Positions 1 through 6,177 of a DNA stretch of 8,171 nucleotides are shown in pieces (positions within the stretch are counted from its first letter, which is position 1; each line of letters begins with the position of its first letter). Source of the stretch: Haloferacaceae archaeon (GTDB taxonomy: Archaea; Halobacteriota; Halobacteria; Halobacteriales; Haloferacaceae); assembly GCA_003554115.1 (NCBI GenBank), contig PWFE01000041.1, forward strand, positions 1-8,171. The letters are read 5' to 3'. The notes below the pieces were generated by a model. It worked only from the letters and a program-made list of their open reading frames with translations. It was not told the origin of the DNA and did not search any database. Position numbers and translations under genes: made by a program.

Positions 1-28
1 CATAAAATTATTTTGAGGTAGTAACTTC

Positions 29-35
29 TATATAT
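29..35 (+). promoter_or_regulatory. TATA-like box of the response regulator gene
   Basis: TATATAT lies about 24-26 bases upstream of the ATG at 56, in an AT-rich stretch. Archaeal transcription normally starts about 25 bases downstream of the TATA box, so this spacing predicts a leaderless or nearly leaderless transcript. No Shine-Dalgarno sits at a usable distance: GAGGT at 15-19 is 36 bases from the ATG. Confidence 0.55.
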
Positions 36-55
36 CTATCTAATAATCGTTTGGT

Positions 56-439
56 ATGAGCGATCGGGCACTCGTTGTCGACGACTCATCGTTTCAGCGA
101 ACTATTGTCTCGAATACGATCGAAGACTGGTTCGATATCGTCGCAACTGCCGAAAACGGCAAGGAAGCCATCGAGGAGTTCAAAAAAGAAAAGCCGGATG
201 TGGTGACAATGGACATTATGATGCCGGAGATGGACGGCATAACGGCGGTCAAAAACATCAAAGAACTCTCGCCGGAGACGATCATCGTGATGGTCACAAG
301 TGTCAAGCAGAAAGAAAAGATGCGGGAGGCTGCCAGAGCGGGTGCTGACGGTTATGTGACAAAGCCAGTCAATACGAAAAAGCTCCGCGATGAGTTCGGC
401 GATGTGTTGGGATGGCCGGCAGCAAGTCAGGACCGATAG
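56..439 (+). CDS. CheY-like single-domain response regulator
   Basis: The 127-residue protein is a bare receiver domain with no output domain. It would take a phosphoryl group from a histidine kinase and act through protein-protein contact. The family residues are visible: the acidic pair D9-D10 near the N-terminus, phospho-acceptor D53 in the MDIMMPEMDG stretch, the switch Thr/Ser at T81, an aromatic at Y100, and the conserved lysine K103 in TKPV. Length matches CheY-type proteins (about 120-130 residues). The start is set by ATG 56, which lies one TATA spacing downstream of the AT-rich box. No kinase or chemotaxis gene is seen in the window, so the partner kinase is unknown. Resemblance to CheY is clear, but a role in motility is not shown; it could serve any two-component pathway. 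Confidence 0.93.
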   Translation: MSDRALVVDDSSFQRTIVSNTIEDWFDIVATAENGKEAIEEFKKEKPDVVTMDIMMPEMDGITAVKNIKELSPETIIVMVTSVKQKEKMREAARAGADGYVTKPVNTKKLRDEFGDVLGWPAASQDR

Positions 440-444
440 CTGTT

Positions 445-476
445 GAGCGATTAGTGTGCTCGATTCGGGTGTTTTT
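445..476 (+). terminator. Possible weak terminator after the response regulator
   Basis: A small inverted repeat (GAGC at 445-448, GCTC at 458-461) is followed by a run of five T at 472-476 in the short gap between two convergent genes. The stem is only 4 bp, so the T-run, typical of archaeal intrinsic termination, is the stronger part of the evidence. Confidence 0.3.
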
Positions 477-505
477 CGACGATTGGGACCGGAAGTAGTC
501 GACAC

Positions 506-1558
506 CTACGCCGACGGTCGAAGTTCTTCGGCGAGGCTGTGACCACACCAGAAGGCCTCATGCGCTCGACCGGTACCACTGAGCCAGTCGCCGGCAACGT
601 ACAGCCCGTAGCCAGCGAGCGCGTCGAGGTGGTCGGTTTCAACGCCAGCGTTAGGCAGTGCATACCGCCAGCCCTGATCGTCGACCCAGCCCGGATCACT
701 GAGTCGTTCGTCATCGAGTAGTTCGGCAACCATCGCCGCGACTGATTTGCTTGTTGATTCAAGCGGTTCGTCGTAGTGGTCGGCCGACCAACCGGGAGCC
801 ATCTGGACAATCAGCAGACTCTGACCGTCTGGAACGTGACCGGTTTTACAGGATTCGCGAGCCAACCAGCCGATGTCGTGCTCACGGTCGGTGTTAACCA
901 GTGCATAATAGGGCCGCTCGAACTCGAATGGATACTGGAAGACGAATGTACGGATGGTTCGGAACGGAACAGCCGTGACGGCGTCGGTGGCTACTGAAAG
1001 CGCCGGTGGGCTCTCGCCTGCGATTGTCGTGTTGGCCAGCAACTCGGCTGTCTGGGGTGCTGGTGGGGTCAGAACGACTGCATCGAACGGCCCATGGTCG
1101 ACGCCGTCGGTGTCGGTGAGTGTCCATACATCCGCATCGCGGGCAAGTGAGTCGACGCGGGTTGTTGTGTTGAGCGTCGCGTCGGTTTTCGCCAGTAGGC
1201 GTTTGGCGAACTGCGTGATGCCTGCCTCCCAACTCCATTTGTGTGTCTCTTGGCGGTCGCCGGGGGTGATCTCACCGCTGGCATCAAACGTCCAGACGGG
1301 CTCGGAGATGTTGATGAGTCCGTCCTCGCCAAGCGAACGAACCAGTTGGGTGGTTCGGTCGTCGCTGTCTTTGATGTAGTTCGCACCATGATCGTACCGA
1401 CAGCCGTGTTTGCGGCGGGTGGCTGCCCTGCCACCGACGCCGCGGCTTTTTTCGAGAATCGTCACATCAACTGGTGTTTCACGGAGCCCGTAGGCGAGGC
1501 CGACGCCAGCCACCCCGGCACCGACGATACAAACTCGACTGCCCGACGAAAGACTCAT
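506..1558 (-). CDS. FAD-dependent oxidoreductase, renalase-like (COG3380-type)
   Basis: This 350-residue protein has an N-terminal Rossmann dinucleotide-binding fold. The GxGxxG motif is at G13, G15 and G18 (VGAGVAG), and E36 at the end of strand 2 would bind the ribose of FAD. It is followed by the RGVGGR segment (39-44) typical of the amine-oxidase/renalase group. Near the C-terminus, a GLYVAGDW segment (318-325) with G323-D324 forms the second FAD contact, followed by a glycine-rich helix start that closes the flavin site. The middle region (about 100-300) is the substrate domain and gives no clue to the substrate. The protein lacks a signal peptide and is probably cytoplasmic. The stop faces the response regulator gene, and the start is divergent from the HAD gene, 72 bp away. 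The exact reaction is unknown; a flavin amine-oxidase or NAD(P)H-oxidising role is only family inference. Confidence 0.88.
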   Translation of the reverse strand: MSLSSGSRVCIVGAGVAGVGLAYGLRETPVDVTILEKSRGVGGRAATRRKHGCRYDHGANYIKDSDDRTTQLVRSLGEDGLINISEPVWTFDASGEITPGDRQETHKWSWEAGITQFAKRLLAKTDATLNTTTRVDSLARDADVWTLTDTDGVDHGPFDAVVLTPPAPQTAELLANTTIAGESPPALSVATDAVTAVPFRTIRTFVFQYPFEFERPYYALVNTDREHDIGWLARESCKTGHVPDGQSLLIVQMAPGWSADHYDEPLESTSKSVAAMVAELLDDERLSDPGWVDDQGWRYALPNAGVETDHLDALAGYGLYVAGDWLSGTGRAHEAFWCGHSLAEELRPSA

Positions 1559-1578
1559 ACAGACTCAACGAGGGCCGG

Positions 1579-1588
1579 CGGTAAATTC
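1579..1588 (-). promoter_or_regulatory. TATA-like box for the FAD oxidoreductase
   Basis: On the minus strand the segment reads GAATTTACCG, with its TTTA core about 26 bases upstream of the start codon at 1558, which fits leaderless transcription. It lies in the 72 bp divergent region shared with the HAD gene. I see only a weak candidate (ATACTGTTTT, 1597-1606) for the opposite direction. Confidence 0.35.
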
Positions 1589-1630
1589 TCGTTGGATACT
1601 GTTTTGAGGCACCCGTTCATTGATTATGAC

Positions 1631-2296
1631 ATGTATGATGCAGTGGTCTTCGACAACGACGGGGTGTTAGTCTCCCGGACCCCATATGACGCGCTCCATG
1701 AGGCTGCATGGGCGGCGTTCGATGCGGCCGGTGTTTCTACTCCTGACCAATCGGTCGTCGAGTCGACGGTGATCGATGTCTCGCCCGAGGAGATCAGCGC
1801 AATCTGCGAACGGTACGATCTCGATCCCGAGACGTTCTGGAGCCACCGCGAGCGACTCTCAACCGAGCGCCAGCGCGCTGAGGCTCGGGCGGGTCGAAAA
1901 ACACCGTATGAGGACCTCAGCGCACTCGGTCGACTCTCAGTACCGCTCGGTATCGTGAGTTCGAACCAGCAGGCAACCGTTGATTTTCTGATCGAGTATT
2001 TCGGGCTCGATTCGTACTTCGAGGTGGCGCTGGGTCGACAGCCAACGCTCAGGAGTCTTGAGAGACAGAAACCCAATCCATACTATCTTGAGAAGGCAAT
2101 CAATGCTCTCGACGGTGAGTCTGTGCTGTTCGTCGGCGACAACGATTCGGATATCAAAGCGGCCGCCAACGCGGGCATTGACTCGGCGTTCATCCGTCGG
2201 CCCCACCGTCGCCGCCACGATCCGACACCCGAACCGACGTACATCGTCGAAGACCTCCACGACATCGTGCGTCTCTGTCGGTCAACCATCGCCTGA
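1631..2296 (+). CDS. HAD-superfamily phosphatase (phosphoglycolate phosphatase-like)
   Basis: The 221-residue product carries all four HAD motifs. Motif I is FDNDGVL, with nucleophile D8 and general acid/base D10. Motif II is the IVSSN segment (S110/S111). Motif III is K147 in QKPNP. Motif IV is GDNDSD, with the magnesium ligands D170 and D174. The helical stretch between about residues 15 and 95 looks like a C1 cap, placing it with phosphoglycolate phosphatase/beta-phosphoglucomutase relatives that hydrolyse small phosphate esters. ATG 1631 was chosen because motif I then sits at residue 8, as usual; the open frame continues upstream to 1241, but that part overlaps the oxidoreductase in antisense and reads as non-family sequence. 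The complete motif set supports an active enzyme, but the substrate cannot be told from the sequence. Confidence 0.9.
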   Translation: MYDAVVFDNDGVLVSRTPYDALHEAAWAAFDAAGVSTPDQSVVESTVIDVSPEEISAICERYDLDPETFWSHRERLSTERQRAEARAGRKTPYEDLSALGRLSVPLGIVSSNQQATVDFLIEYFGLDSYFEVALGRQPTLRSLERQKPNPYYLEKAINALDGESVLFVGDNDSDIKAAANAGIDSAFIRRPHRRRHDPTPEPTYIVEDLHDIVRLCRSTIA

Positions 2297-2360
2297 ATAT
2301 TCGAGACAGCAGTTTGTTCTGTATAAGATTTATATCAACTAATATCATCGAATTTATTGA

Positions 2361-2380
2361 ATATTTAACATGTTTTATAT
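2361..2380. promoter_or_regulatory. Imperfect palindrome with AACATGTT core abutting a TATA box
   Basis: A 20-base near-palindrome has a perfect 8-base core AACATGTT (2367-2374) and ATAT at both ends; only positions 5-6 and 15-16 break the symmetry. Its right half runs directly into the TTATAT of the DUF4397 promoter. A dimeric regulator bound here would cover the BRE/TATA element. The regulator is not known, and AT-rich sequence can produce such symmetry by chance. Confidence 0.35.
2373..2380 (+). promoter_or_regulatory. TATA box of the DUF4397 lipoprotein gene
   Basis: TTTTATAT at the end of a long AT-rich stretch predicts transcription starting at about 2402-2404. That leaves a leader of roughly 7-9 bases before ATG 2411, or none if the in-frame TTG at 2402 were used. 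There is no Shine-Dalgarno, in line with a leaderless-type start. Confidence 0.55.
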
Positions 2381-2410
2381 AGTTGCCACTCGTTTGTCGA
2401 ATTGTACGAT

Positions 2411-3325
2411 ATGGTGTCCCCAAACCGACGAGCGATACTCAAAGCGACAGCAGGCGTTGGAATCGTTGGCGCGTTAGCTGGCTGTGCAGAAGACGACCCC
2501 GACGAGCCTGAAGAAGACCCCGAAGAAGAGGAGATCGAAGGCGAAGACGAACCGGAAGAACCCGAAGACGAACAAGAAGAACTAGCAGGCGTCCGTGCAG
2601 CCCATCTCTCGCCGGACGCACCGAACGTCGACATCGCTGTCGACGACGAGCCGGTACTTGAAGACGTGGCGTTTCGGGATGTCAGTGAGTATCTCGACCT
2701 CGAAGCTGGCGAGTACGATATCCAAGTCACCGAAGCCGGCGAGGACGAAGCGGTCTTCGAGGAGACACTCGAAATCGAGGCCGAAGACTACACGCTGGCC
2801 GCGCTCGGCGAACTCGCCGACGAAAACCAGCCGTTCGATGTCGAGGTGTTCGAAGATGACCTGAGCGACCCCGGCGAGGAGGCACGCGTGCGTGTGATTC
2901 ATGCCGCACCAGACGCCCCTGCGGTCGACATCGTCGACGACGAAAGCGGCGATCCAGTGTTCGAAGAACTCGCCTTCGGCGAAGCCCAAGCCGGCGAGAT
3001 CCCAGCGGGCGACTACACGCTCGCAGTCCAACCGGCTGACGGCGACGACGATGACGATCCCGTCGACACCTTCGAGGTGACTGTCGAGGCTGGGGTTGTT
3101 TACACCGGCTTCGCAGTGGGGTATCTCGAACCCGAGGACGCGCCGGCTGACGAGCCGTTCGATCTCGAAGTCGTCGAGGACGCTCCGGCCGATGATGAAG
3201 ACGACACTGCCGAGCCCGAGGACGGTGCGACTGACGAAGATGACGAGGACGACGCAACCGACGAAAATGAGCAGGACGAGGACGAGAACGATCACGAAGA
3301 CGAAGACGACGAAGACGACTACTAA
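2411..3325 (+). CDS. Tat-exported lipoprotein with two DUF4397 repeats and acidic linkers
   Basis: The 304-residue protein begins with a Tat lipoprotein signal: R6-R7 in NRRAILK, a hydrophobic core at about 12-23, and lipobox LAGC with C25 as the lipidated residue. It should therefore be anchored on the outer face of the membrane. Residues 26-58 are an Asp/Glu/Pro linker. Two related domains follow (about 60-150 and 158-257), each opening with a VR..H.(S/A)PDAP.VDI signature (61-75 and 160-174), the hallmark of DUF4397, a beta-rich domain found in archaeal and bacterial surface proteins. Residues 258-304 are an almost purely Asp/Glu tail. ATG 2411 is preferred over TTG 2402 because it gives a compact Tat signal. 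The function of DUF4397 is not established; adhesion or cell-wall association is only a guess. A convergent membrane-protein gene follows. Confidence 0.9.
   Translation: MVSPNRRAILKATAGVGIVGALAGCAEDDPDEPEEDPEEEEIEGEDEPEEPEDEQEELAGVRAAHLSPDAPNVDIAVDDEPVLEDVAFRDVSEYLDLEAGEYDIQVTEAGEDEAVFEETLEIEAEDYTLAALGELADENQPFDVEVFEDDLSDPGEEARVRVIHAAPDAPAVDIVDDESGDPVFEELAFGEAQAGEIPAGDYTLAVQPADGDDDDDPVDTFEVTVEAGVVYTGFAVGYLEPEDAPADEPFDLEVVEDAPADDEDDTAEPEDGATDEDDEDDATDENEQDEDENDHEDEDDEDDY
3190..3321 (+). repeat. Low-complexity GAC/GAA-rich coding tract
   Basis: This stretch encodes the acidic tail of the DUF4397 protein and consists mostly of Asp and Glu codons, ending in near-tandem GAAGACGAC units (about 3295-3320). 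Such tracts can change length by replication slippage. The frame stays open to a clean TAA stop. Confidence 0.6.
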
Positions 3326-3333
3326 TCACCCCT

Positions 3334-3385
3334 GATAGCTGCCGTCGACTGTCAGCTATCGACGGCCCATGGTTTTCTTTTTCTC
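3334..3385 (+). terminator. Terminator region with two overlapping hairpins and a T-rich tract
   Basis: Two 8-bp inverted repeats overlap. GATAGCTG (3334-3341) pairs with CAGCTATC (3353-3360), and GCCGTCGA (3341-3348) pairs with TCGACGGC (3359-3366). They share bases and so cannot form together. The second is followed within a few bases by a TTTTCTTTTT tract (3373-3382). The arrangement sits between convergent gene ends and is a good terminator candidate for the DUF4397 gene. Confidence 0.55.
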
Positions 3386-3402
3386 AGGATGGCTGGATTA
3401 CG

Positions 3403-4104
3403 CTACTGAGTAGCAGTCGACTCCAGTTTTCGAATCCGGGTACCAAGCGCCCAAAAAACAGGGATGAGCGTCAGTACGACTGCCGCCCACGCGGCCAACT
3501 GGAACGCCGTGGTGCCGGCCGGAAACGCGGTTTCGTAGGCGAGCGGAATCGAGGTGTGGTGTGGGTCGCCGACAACCGGGATAAAGTAGTCGACGGTTAG
3601 ATCAATCGTATACCACGCCAGCGCGAGACCGACAGCTTTCAGCGGAAAGTCAGTGATCCGGTGGAGGACGAACGCCTGGACGACCATCGCAAGGTGACTC
3701 ACCAGCAGGAACGCGTACATCGCGGGTGCGGTAAACGCCAGAAACGAATCGGCAAAGACGACCAGCACCCACGGCGTCCACAGTCCGAGCTTAATGTTAC
3801 CAAAAAAGGCCAGCGCGGTGAGATAGTCGTTGGCTCGACCCATCGCCCACAGCCCGAACGCCCCGGCGATAAACAGCGTCGCCATCGGACTGTCGGGGAC
3901 GAAAATCCACATGACCGCTGGCGTCTCCGAGAACTGCGGCAGATAGTACCAAAAGCCGAACGCCGTCCCGACGAGATTGATAGCGACGACAACCCAGACG
4001 AAGCGGAGCCCCAGATCCTCAATGGCTTTCGGGATGGGCGCGAGCCATCGCGGCAACTCATCGCGCGGAGGCAGCGACCTCGTCTCACGGAGTCGACTCG
4101 ACAT
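3403..4104 (-). CDS. DUF1405 family multi-pass membrane protein (YpjA-like)
   Basis: The 233-residue protein is strongly hydrophobic, with about six predicted membrane segments: roughly 34-54, 72-88, 94-117, 122-146, 155-175 and 201-221. They are preceded by a charged N-terminal segment of about 30 residues and followed by a short basic tail. The family signatures I recognise are the FGFWYYLPQF stretch near residue 49, WIFVPDSP (66-73) and FFGNIKLGLWT (100-110), all characteristic of the DUF1405 group to which Bacillus subtilis YpjA belongs. The length is normal for that group. There is no catalytic motif and no signal peptide; the first membrane helix would serve for insertion. It converges on the DUF4397 gene and diverges from the alpha/beta hydrolase across 114 bp. 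Function is unknown in the family, and context gives no further clue. Confidence 0.85.
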   Translation of the reverse strand: MSSRLRETRSLPPRDELPRWLAPIPKAIEDLGLRFVWVVVAINLVGTAFGFWYYLPQFSETPAVMWIFVPDSPMATLFIAGAFGLWAMGRANDYLTALAFFGNIKLGLWTPWVLVVFADSFLAFTAPAMYAFLLVSHLAMVVQAFVLHRITDFPLKAVGLALAWYTIDLTVDYFIPVVGDPHHTSIPLAYETAFPAGTTAFQLAAWAAVVLTLIPVFWALGTRIRKLESTATQ

Positions 4105-4126
4105 ACTCGGTTTTCAGCAGTCGCTC

Positions 4127-4135
4127 ACAAATTCG
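4127..4135 (-). promoter_or_regulatory. TATA-like element for the DUF1405 gene
   Basis: On the minus strand this reads CGAATTTGT, about 27 bases upstream of the start at 4104. It resembles the GAATTTACCG element in front of the FAD oxidoreductase and has the spacing expected for a leaderless start. The evidence is weak because the match to a TATA consensus is partial. Confidence 0.3.
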
Positions 4136-4162
4136 TGCCGGTCGACCCCGGGTGGGTAACGA

Positions 4163-4167
4163 TTTAA
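4163..4167 (+). promoter_or_regulatory. TATA-like box upstream of the uORF and hydrolase
   Basis: TTTAA is centred about 28 bases before ATG 4193, so transcription is predicted to start at or next to that ATG. This would give the alpha/beta hydrolase a leader of about 26 bases that contains a Shine-Dalgarno. Confidence 0.4.
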
Positions 4168-4192
4168 CCCGCTTGCGACTGTAGTCGGTCGC

Positions 4193-4222
4193 ATGACCAG
4201 ACGTACGGAGGCCTGTAGATGA
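4193..4222 (+). CDS. Nine-codon upstream ORF overlapping the hydrolase start
   Basis: ATG 4193 opens a nine-residue frame (MTRRTEACR) that ends at TGA 4220-4222. The stop overlaps the hydrolase ATG (4219-4221) as ATGA. The frame differs from that of the hydrolase. Its ATG sits at the expected transcription start downstream of TTTAA, and it contains the GGAGG site of the next gene. This layout would allow leaderless translation of the peptide and reinitiation at the hydrolase start. Translation is inferred only; a nine-codon frame can occur by chance. Confidence 0.35.
   Translation: MTRRTEACR
4207..4211 (+). promoter_or_regulatory. Shine-Dalgarno GGAGG of the alpha/beta hydrolase
   Basis: GGAGG is a perfect match to the archaeal 16S rRNA 3' end and lies seven bases before ATG 4219. 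It fixes the hydrolase start and stands out here because the other genes in the window start without a clear ribosome binding site. Confidence 0.7.
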
Positions 4223-5202
4223 CCGACGCTACCAGCGTCTCCTCCAAACCGAACAGTCGACGCAAGCCGATCAACCGAAGCCAGCAGTCGATTCGTCGGC
4301 CGACCCGCGAGACGTACTCGAAACGAACAGTCGAGTTCGACAGCGATGGCGACACCTGTGTTGGCGAGCTATATCTCCCTGACCGACCCGAAAATCCACC
4401 CGTCGTCGTGATGGCCGCCGGCCTTGGGATGTGGCGCACCTTCGGCCTGCCGGCAGTCGCCGAACGGTTCGCTGAAGCCGGATATGCCGCGTTCGTCTTT
4501 GATTTCCGACATCTCGGCGACAGTAGTGGCGAGCCGCGTGGACTCGTCAGTCCTGCCAAACAGATTGCCGACTACGAGGCCGCTATCGATGTGATGCGAG
4601 ACACCGACGGCGTCGACGCCAACCGAGTCGTGTTGTGGGGTCACTCGCTGTCCGGTGGGCATGTCCTGGCGGTTGCGGCTGCCAACTTCCGGGTGGCGGG
4701 AGTCATTGCAACCAACCCGTTCGTCGACGGCCGGAGCCACCTGAAATCCGGCCTCAGAGAGCCGAAACGACTGCTCAAATCAGTCGCCGCAGGCGTTCGG
4801 GACACCTTGGGACATCGTGTTGGATTTGGTACCGAGGTTCGGATCGTCGACGACCCCGAGGGGTTCGCGATTATCACCGCGCCGGGGGCGAAACGCGCAC
4901 TGTTCGATCTGGTCGACCGCCATGCCGACTGGGAAAACAGCGTCCCGGCCCGCCTGTTGCTCGCACTGCCGCGGTACCGACCGATTACGGACGTCGACGA
5001 GATTCGATGCCCAACGCTCGTGGTGGGAGGACGCGACGACCAGATTACGCCCACCGAAGGTGCGGCCGAAGTCGCCGACAAAATTGCTGACTCGACGTAT
5101 CTCGAACTGCCGATTGATCACCTGAGTGCGTTCAGCGACGACTTCGAGACGGTCGTCGACCACCAGTTGGCGTTTCTGCGGTCAGCGGTCGGGCATCGCT
5201 GA
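4219..5202 (+). CDS. Alpha/beta hydrolase
   Basis: The 327-residue protein has the alpha/beta hydrolase fold from about residue 37. The segment around 61-70 (PVVVMAAGLG) is the strand and oxyanion-hole region. FDFRHLGDSSGEP (94-106) is typical of esterase/acyl-peptidase-like members. The nucleophile elbow is GHSLSGG, with S143 as likely nucleophile; it deviates from GxSxG by having S145 before the glycines. The acid is D273 or D274 in GGRDDQ and the base H301 in IDH. A lid-like insertion lies at about 170-250. The first 36 residues are Ser-rich and basic, unlike the rest. The start is supported by a strong Shine-Dalgarno, and no other in-frame ATG occurs before residue 65. No signal peptide is seen, so it is probably cytoplasmic. 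The substrate is unknown. Confidence 0.9.
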   Translation: MTDATSVSSKPNSRRKPINRSQQSIRRPTRETYSKRTVEFDSDGDTCVGELYLPDRPENPPVVVMAAGLGMWRTFGLPAVAERFAEAGYAAFVFDFRHLGDSSGEPRGLVSPAKQIADYEAAIDVMRDTDGVDANRVVLWGHSLSGGHVLAVAAANFRVAGVIATNPFVDGRSHLKSGLREPKRLLKSVAAGVRDTLGHRVGFGTEVRIVDDPEGFAIITAPGAKRALFDLVDRHADWENSVPARLLLALPRYRPITDVDEIRCPTLVVGGRDDQITPTEGAAEVADKIADSTYLELPIDHLSAFSDDFETVVDHQLAFLRSAVGHR

Positions 5203-5334
5203 CGAGTGGTGTGACCAACGCAGGGAGAGTCGGAACTGACGGTGGTCGACAGAACTACGAACTGGAAAACAGCGATTGTTGCGCCGGTCTGCACCGCGTA
5301 TACTGTGCTGAGTTGGTCTATGTAGTGTCTGTTG

Positions 5335-5976
5335 TTACTCCTCGACGACGCGTACTACACCTCGGTGGCCAAACCAATTTGTCGCACCGTCAGTGCCGGC
5401 AGGACCGGACTCTGTCTCGTAGGGGGTTCCATGGGGTAAACAGTAGTACAAGTAGACGCCGGGCTCCTCGAAGACGTGCTCGTGGCTGGTTGTCTCTTCT
5501 TCTCCACCTTCGATTTGGAACTCGTCGGCAGCACTGTCTTCAGGTCCCTCGTGGGGGTGATCGAAGTATGAGGTAAGGGTATGGACGTGATCGCCGCCCC
5601 ACTCCCATCTGACTGTTGTTCCGGGTGAAATGTCGACTGCACGAGGATCGGCGGCAAATGGTCCCAGTTCTTGACCGTCGACTTCTAGCATCGCGCTAAA
5701 GTCGATCTCAACCGCATCCTCACCAGTTCGATCAGCCAGTTCACCATCCCAGACACCATCGCCCCACTCAACCGGGTCTTCGGCGATGGCATCCAACCGG
5801 TTTGGTTCTTCGTTTAGCCAGTCTTCGATCTCTATGGATTCATCCCCATCACCGGTTTCAGGATCTACATCCTCGTCTTCACCGAGACAGCCCGCCAACA
5901 TCGTACTTCCGGCAATGCTTATGACAACGGTTTTGAGGACCGTACGTCTCTCCGTCGAATTAGTTTCAAATTTCAT
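5335..5976 (-). CDS. Halocyanin/plastocyanin-like blue copper lipoprotein
   Basis: The 213-residue protein opens with a Tat lipoprotein signal: R10-R11 in ERRTVLK, a hydrophobic core, and lipobox LAGC with C30 lipidated. An acidic linker follows (about 31-55). The C-terminal half (about 88-213) is a cupredoxin domain, a small electron-transfer fold that would work at the outer membrane face. Probable type 1 copper ligands are H132 (in HVHT), C179 and H182 (in YYCLPHG). The usual axial Met of the GMxG motif is missing; the aligned position is H204 in FGHRGVVRV, and no Met occurs after residue 96. About 20 residues are inserted between H182 and that motif. A blue-copper role is therefore likely but with a modified site. 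It shares its upstream region with hmgA. Confidence 0.88.
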   Translation of the reverse strand: MKFETNSTERRTVLKTVVISIAGSTMLAGCLGEDEDVDPETGDGDESIEIEDWLNEEPNRLDAIAEDPVEWGDGVWDGELADRTGEDAVEIDFSAMLEVDGQELGPFAADPRAVDISPGTTVRWEWGGDHVHTLTSYFDHPHEGPEDSAADEFQIEGGEEETTSHEHVFEEPGVYLYYCLPHGTPYETESGPAGTDGATNWFGHRGVVRVVEE

Positions 5977-6177
5977 AATTTTTCTCAGACCTTACTGGAA
6001 GGTCGTTATGTCAATTTGACTGGTCATTAAATATTACAATTGGGTTGGTGGCGAAATTTGCTCAGTCGCCGATGTTCAGTCACCTCTATCTGGTGGATGC
6101 ACTAGCAGGCTCGCATCGACAACCACCCGCAATCGGAGACCGATAACCCTTAGCAACCGCCGCAACCATCCCTCCGT
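5977..6177. promoter_or_regulatory. Divergent promoter region of the copper protein and hmgA
   Basis: The left part (5977-6060) is AT-rich. Its best TATA candidate, on the minus strand, is ATTGTAATATTTAAT (6026-6040), which would give the copper protein a leader of about 30 bases with a weak AGGT site 12 bases before its start. For hmgA, the ATAA in CGATAACCCT (6141-6150) is about 33 bases before ATG 6178, suggesting a short or absent leader. No ribosome binding site is seen for hmgA. I find no gene in this stretch. Confidence 0.4.

Noticed and set aside
1..3. CAT at the left edge as a minus-strand start codon
   Set aside because: Only the single codon is inside the window, so a divergent gene cannot be supported.
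15..19. GAGGT as a Shine-Dalgarno for the response regulator
   Set aside because: It lies 36 bases before the ATG and upstream of the TATA-like box, so it would not be in the transcript.
1241..1630. Upstream part of the long open frame that contains the HAD phosphatase
   Set aside because: It overlaps the FAD oxidoreductase in antisense, and its translation shows no family features; HAD motif I sits at residue 8 when ATG 1631 is used.
2582..3295. Long minus-strand open frames opposite the DUF4397 gene
   Set aside because: They mirror the GAA/GAC-rich coding strand and give Val/Leu- or Arg-rich nonsense; the plus-strand signal peptide and repeats are convincing.
5203..5334. Intergenic stretch searched for a terminator or small RNA
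   Set aside because: I found no stem longer than a few base pairs and no T-run; nothing can be claimed.
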